Of a stretch of 64,000 nt of DNA, positions 62,426 through 64,000 are shown in pieces. Source of the DNA: Epithemia pelagica (taxonomy: Eukaryota > Bacillariophyta > Bacillariophyceae > Surirellales > Surirellaceae); assembly GCA_946965045.2 (NCBI GenBank), contig OX337233.1:1922001-1986000 (forward strand), written 5' to 3'. Every line of letters begins with the position of its first letter. Position 1 is the stretch's first letter. The notes under the pieces are model-generated. The model was given only the letters and a program-made list of their open reading frames with translations. It was not told the origin of the DNA and ran no database searches. The position numbers were made by a program, and so were the translations under genes.

Positions 62426-64000
62426 CTCCCTCTCGCGCACAATTGTAGTCGTCCATCCCATCACCATCTTTCGCAGTGGTGCCAAAACATTTTGAGCCAA
62501 TGGCTTGGTGAGATAATCACTCAGTTGTTCCGTGGTAGGAATAGCGTGGATCGTGATATCCCCTCGTTCCACGTAGCCCCTAAAGTGATGGAGTTTTACG
62601 TTCAGGTGCTTGGTTCGTGGTCGAAATTTATGGACCTTTGCCATTTCCAGCGCCCCACTGTTGTCCTCGAAGACCTTACAGTGTAGTTTGGCCCTGGTGT
62701 CGGCGATATCGATGCCATGTCCCTTCAGCTCCTTCAGTATCTCCATCAATGGGATGGCTTCTCTCAAAGCGTATGACAACCCCGTGTATTCGCTCTCCGT
62801 CGAGCTCAGGGCGATCTCAGTCTGTAACTGTGATTTCCACACGACGGGGCATCCTTTGTAGCGGATGATGTATCCGTGTCGCGACCGTGCCGTATCCGCA
62901 TCGGTCTCGGGTTGCTTTGGATCCCAGTTGCCTGCGAAATCGGCATCCACGTACACTTCCAATCCTGCGTCTTGGTCTGGTTGGAAGGTCATTCCCTTGT
63001 CTCTTGTTCCCAGCAGATACCGGCCAAGCCATTTCACTGCGTCACCGTGTTCCTTGCGTGGGTTGGAACAAAATCGAGCACATTGGTGTGTTGCGTATGA
63101 TATATCACTCCTCGATCCGGCTTCAAGGTAATTCATCATTCCGATGACCGATCGGTAATTGAAGTGGTTATCAAAAGGTGATGAATCGTCGTGACGCTTA
63201 AGGATCCTGGATGATGCGGCTGGGGCGTCCTTGGGTTTTGCCTCCTTGCCGTCCAGTCTAAGGGCTGACAGGATCTTGTCAATCAGGTGTGGTTGGGTGA
63301 ACAGTATTGTCCCATCTTGTTGCTGTTCGATGTTTACCCCCAGGAAGTCTTTTATGTCACCCTCCACCGTGATATTTAGCCCTGCGTCTTGTATCTCCTG
63401 TATGACTTGATCGATCTCCTCTTGATCTGGCCCTGCTATTATGGAGTCATCTGTATACAACACGTACACTGTGCTCCCTTTATAAAACACACACTCATCG
63501 ATTTTGGACTTAGTGAATCCCACGTCCTCGACCAGTCGCTTCGAGAGGTACTGGTACCATACTCGACCCGCCTGTTTCTGCCCGTATAAGTTTGCATGGA
63601 GTTTGAATGCGTAGTCCTGCTTTTTCTTTCCGTCTGCGAGTTCGTACCCGCGAGGAATCTCCATATAGACCTCGCGTTCGACTGGTGCCTGCGGGTAAGC
63701 GAGTACGTAATCGATTTGCGTGGTGTGCCATTTGTTTGCGGCGACCAAGGTAAGGATGAGCCTTATTGATGCCCATGAGGCGACGGGTGCATAGGTCTGG
63801 TCGTAATGGATTCCCTTTTCCATGCGCGACCCATCAAAGTTGAGTCGTGCTTTGTGTTTCTTTATTTCTCGGGTTTTGATGTCCCTCTTTCTCCTCATCT
63901 GCCATACTCCTGGGAAAATCTTTTCCCCTTTTGGGATTTGGCTTCGGTGGATGATTGAGAAGTTTCCATCCGTGAATTGTCTGTCCATCTCCTGTTGCAT
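62420..64000 (-). CDS. Ty1/copia Pol, reverse transcriptase and RNase H, runs off right edge
   Basis: A 526-residue segment is open from the right edge to TAA at 62420-62422. It starts inside the RVT_2 domain (GVWQMRRKRDIKTREIKKHKARL), with TYAPVASWASIRLILTL, the metal-binding D in QIDYVLAYPQAP, and the active-site YTDDS. The usual copia form is YVDD, so the second position is Thr. RNase H follows: VDADFAGNW, SLSSTESEY-like ALSSTESEYTGLSYALREA, EDNSGALEMA and RTKHLNVKLHHFR, with D, E, D and H present, then the conserved end QLSDYLTKPL. No stop interrupts it, so this copy may be intact. It is a different copy from the left-edge element, since both leave the window outward and on the same strand. 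Confidence 0.93.
   Translation of the reverse strand: MQQEMDRQFTDGNFSIIHRSQIPKGEKIFPGVWQMRRKRDIKTREIKKHKARLNFDGSRMEKGIHYDQTYAPVASWASIRLILTLVAANKWHTTQIDYVLAYPQAPVEREVYMEIPRGYELADGKKKQDYAFKLHANLYGQKQAGRVWYQYLSKRLVEDVGFTKSKIDECVFYKGSTVYVLYTDDSIIAGPDQEEIDQVIQEIQDAGLNITVEGDIKDFLGVNIEQQQDGTILFTQPHLIDKILSALRLDGKEAKPKDAPAASSRILKRHDDSSPFDNHFNYRSVIGMMNYLEAGSRSDISYATHQCARFCSNPRKEHGDAVKWLGRYLLGTRDKGMTFQPDQDAGLEVYVDADFAGNWDPKQPETDADTARSRHGYIIRYKGCPVVWKSQLQTEIALSSTESEYTGLSYALREAIPLMEILKELKGHGIDIADTRAKLHCKVFEDNSGALEMAKVHKFRPRTKHLNVKLHHFRGYVERGDITIHAIPTTEQLSDYLTKPLAQNVLAPLRKMVMGWTTTIVREREC

Overview
The window looks like nuclear DNA of a diatom, probably a pennate one. It has Ty1/copia elements of the diatom CoDi type (protease motif DSQST), short GT-AG introns (80-186 bp), long serine- and glutamine-rich single-exon proteins, secreted Lys/Ser-rich silaffin-like protein, and N-termini resembling the bipartite plastid presequence. 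The organism call is an inference from these features; nothing in the sequence names a species.

Layout. 1-4189: 5' half of a minus-strand copia element leaving the left edge. 6.4-11.8 kb: two paralogous secreted beta-helix genes, each broken by a different DNA transposon (a Mutator-like 1105-bp element M in the first, a 387-bp MITE B in the second), with the 1290-bp relative A of B between them. 12.5-35.1 kb: gene-dense host DNA with a DUF6625-like glycosyltransferase (-), EB1 (+), a HU-like protein (+), a silaffin-like protein (+), a kinase/EF-hand/cyclic-nucleotide-binding fusion (-), a protein with two PP1-docking motifs (+), the SUMO E1 subunit UBA2 (-), a secreted Pro-rich/beta-sandwich protein (+) and a second HU-like protein (-). 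35.5-39.3 kb: a plastid-type protein with five helicase-associated-like repeats. 39.8-44.0 kb: a repeat island, including a 131-bp tandem array interrupted by a LINE fragment, then by a 1148-bp inverted-repeat element C. 44.7-62.2 kb: a third HU-like gene (-), a small membrane protein (+), a 2811-residue multi-PHD chromatin protein (-), a Cys-rich membrane protein (-), a fucosyltransferase-like protein (+) and a sulfotransferase-like protein (-). 62.2-64 kb: 3' LTR and RT-RNase H part of a second copia element leaving the right edge.

Themes. Chromatin and organelle DNA packaging recur (three HU-like genes with the same phase-0 intron position, PHD protein, UBA2). Secretory and glycan functions recur too (silaffin-like, beta-helix pair, DUF6625-like, fucosyltransferase-like, sulfotransferase-like). 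I see no operon, CRISPR array, rRNA or tRNA. Intron boundaries were placed by hand, from splice dinucleotides plus restored protein similarity. All gene models lack transcript support.
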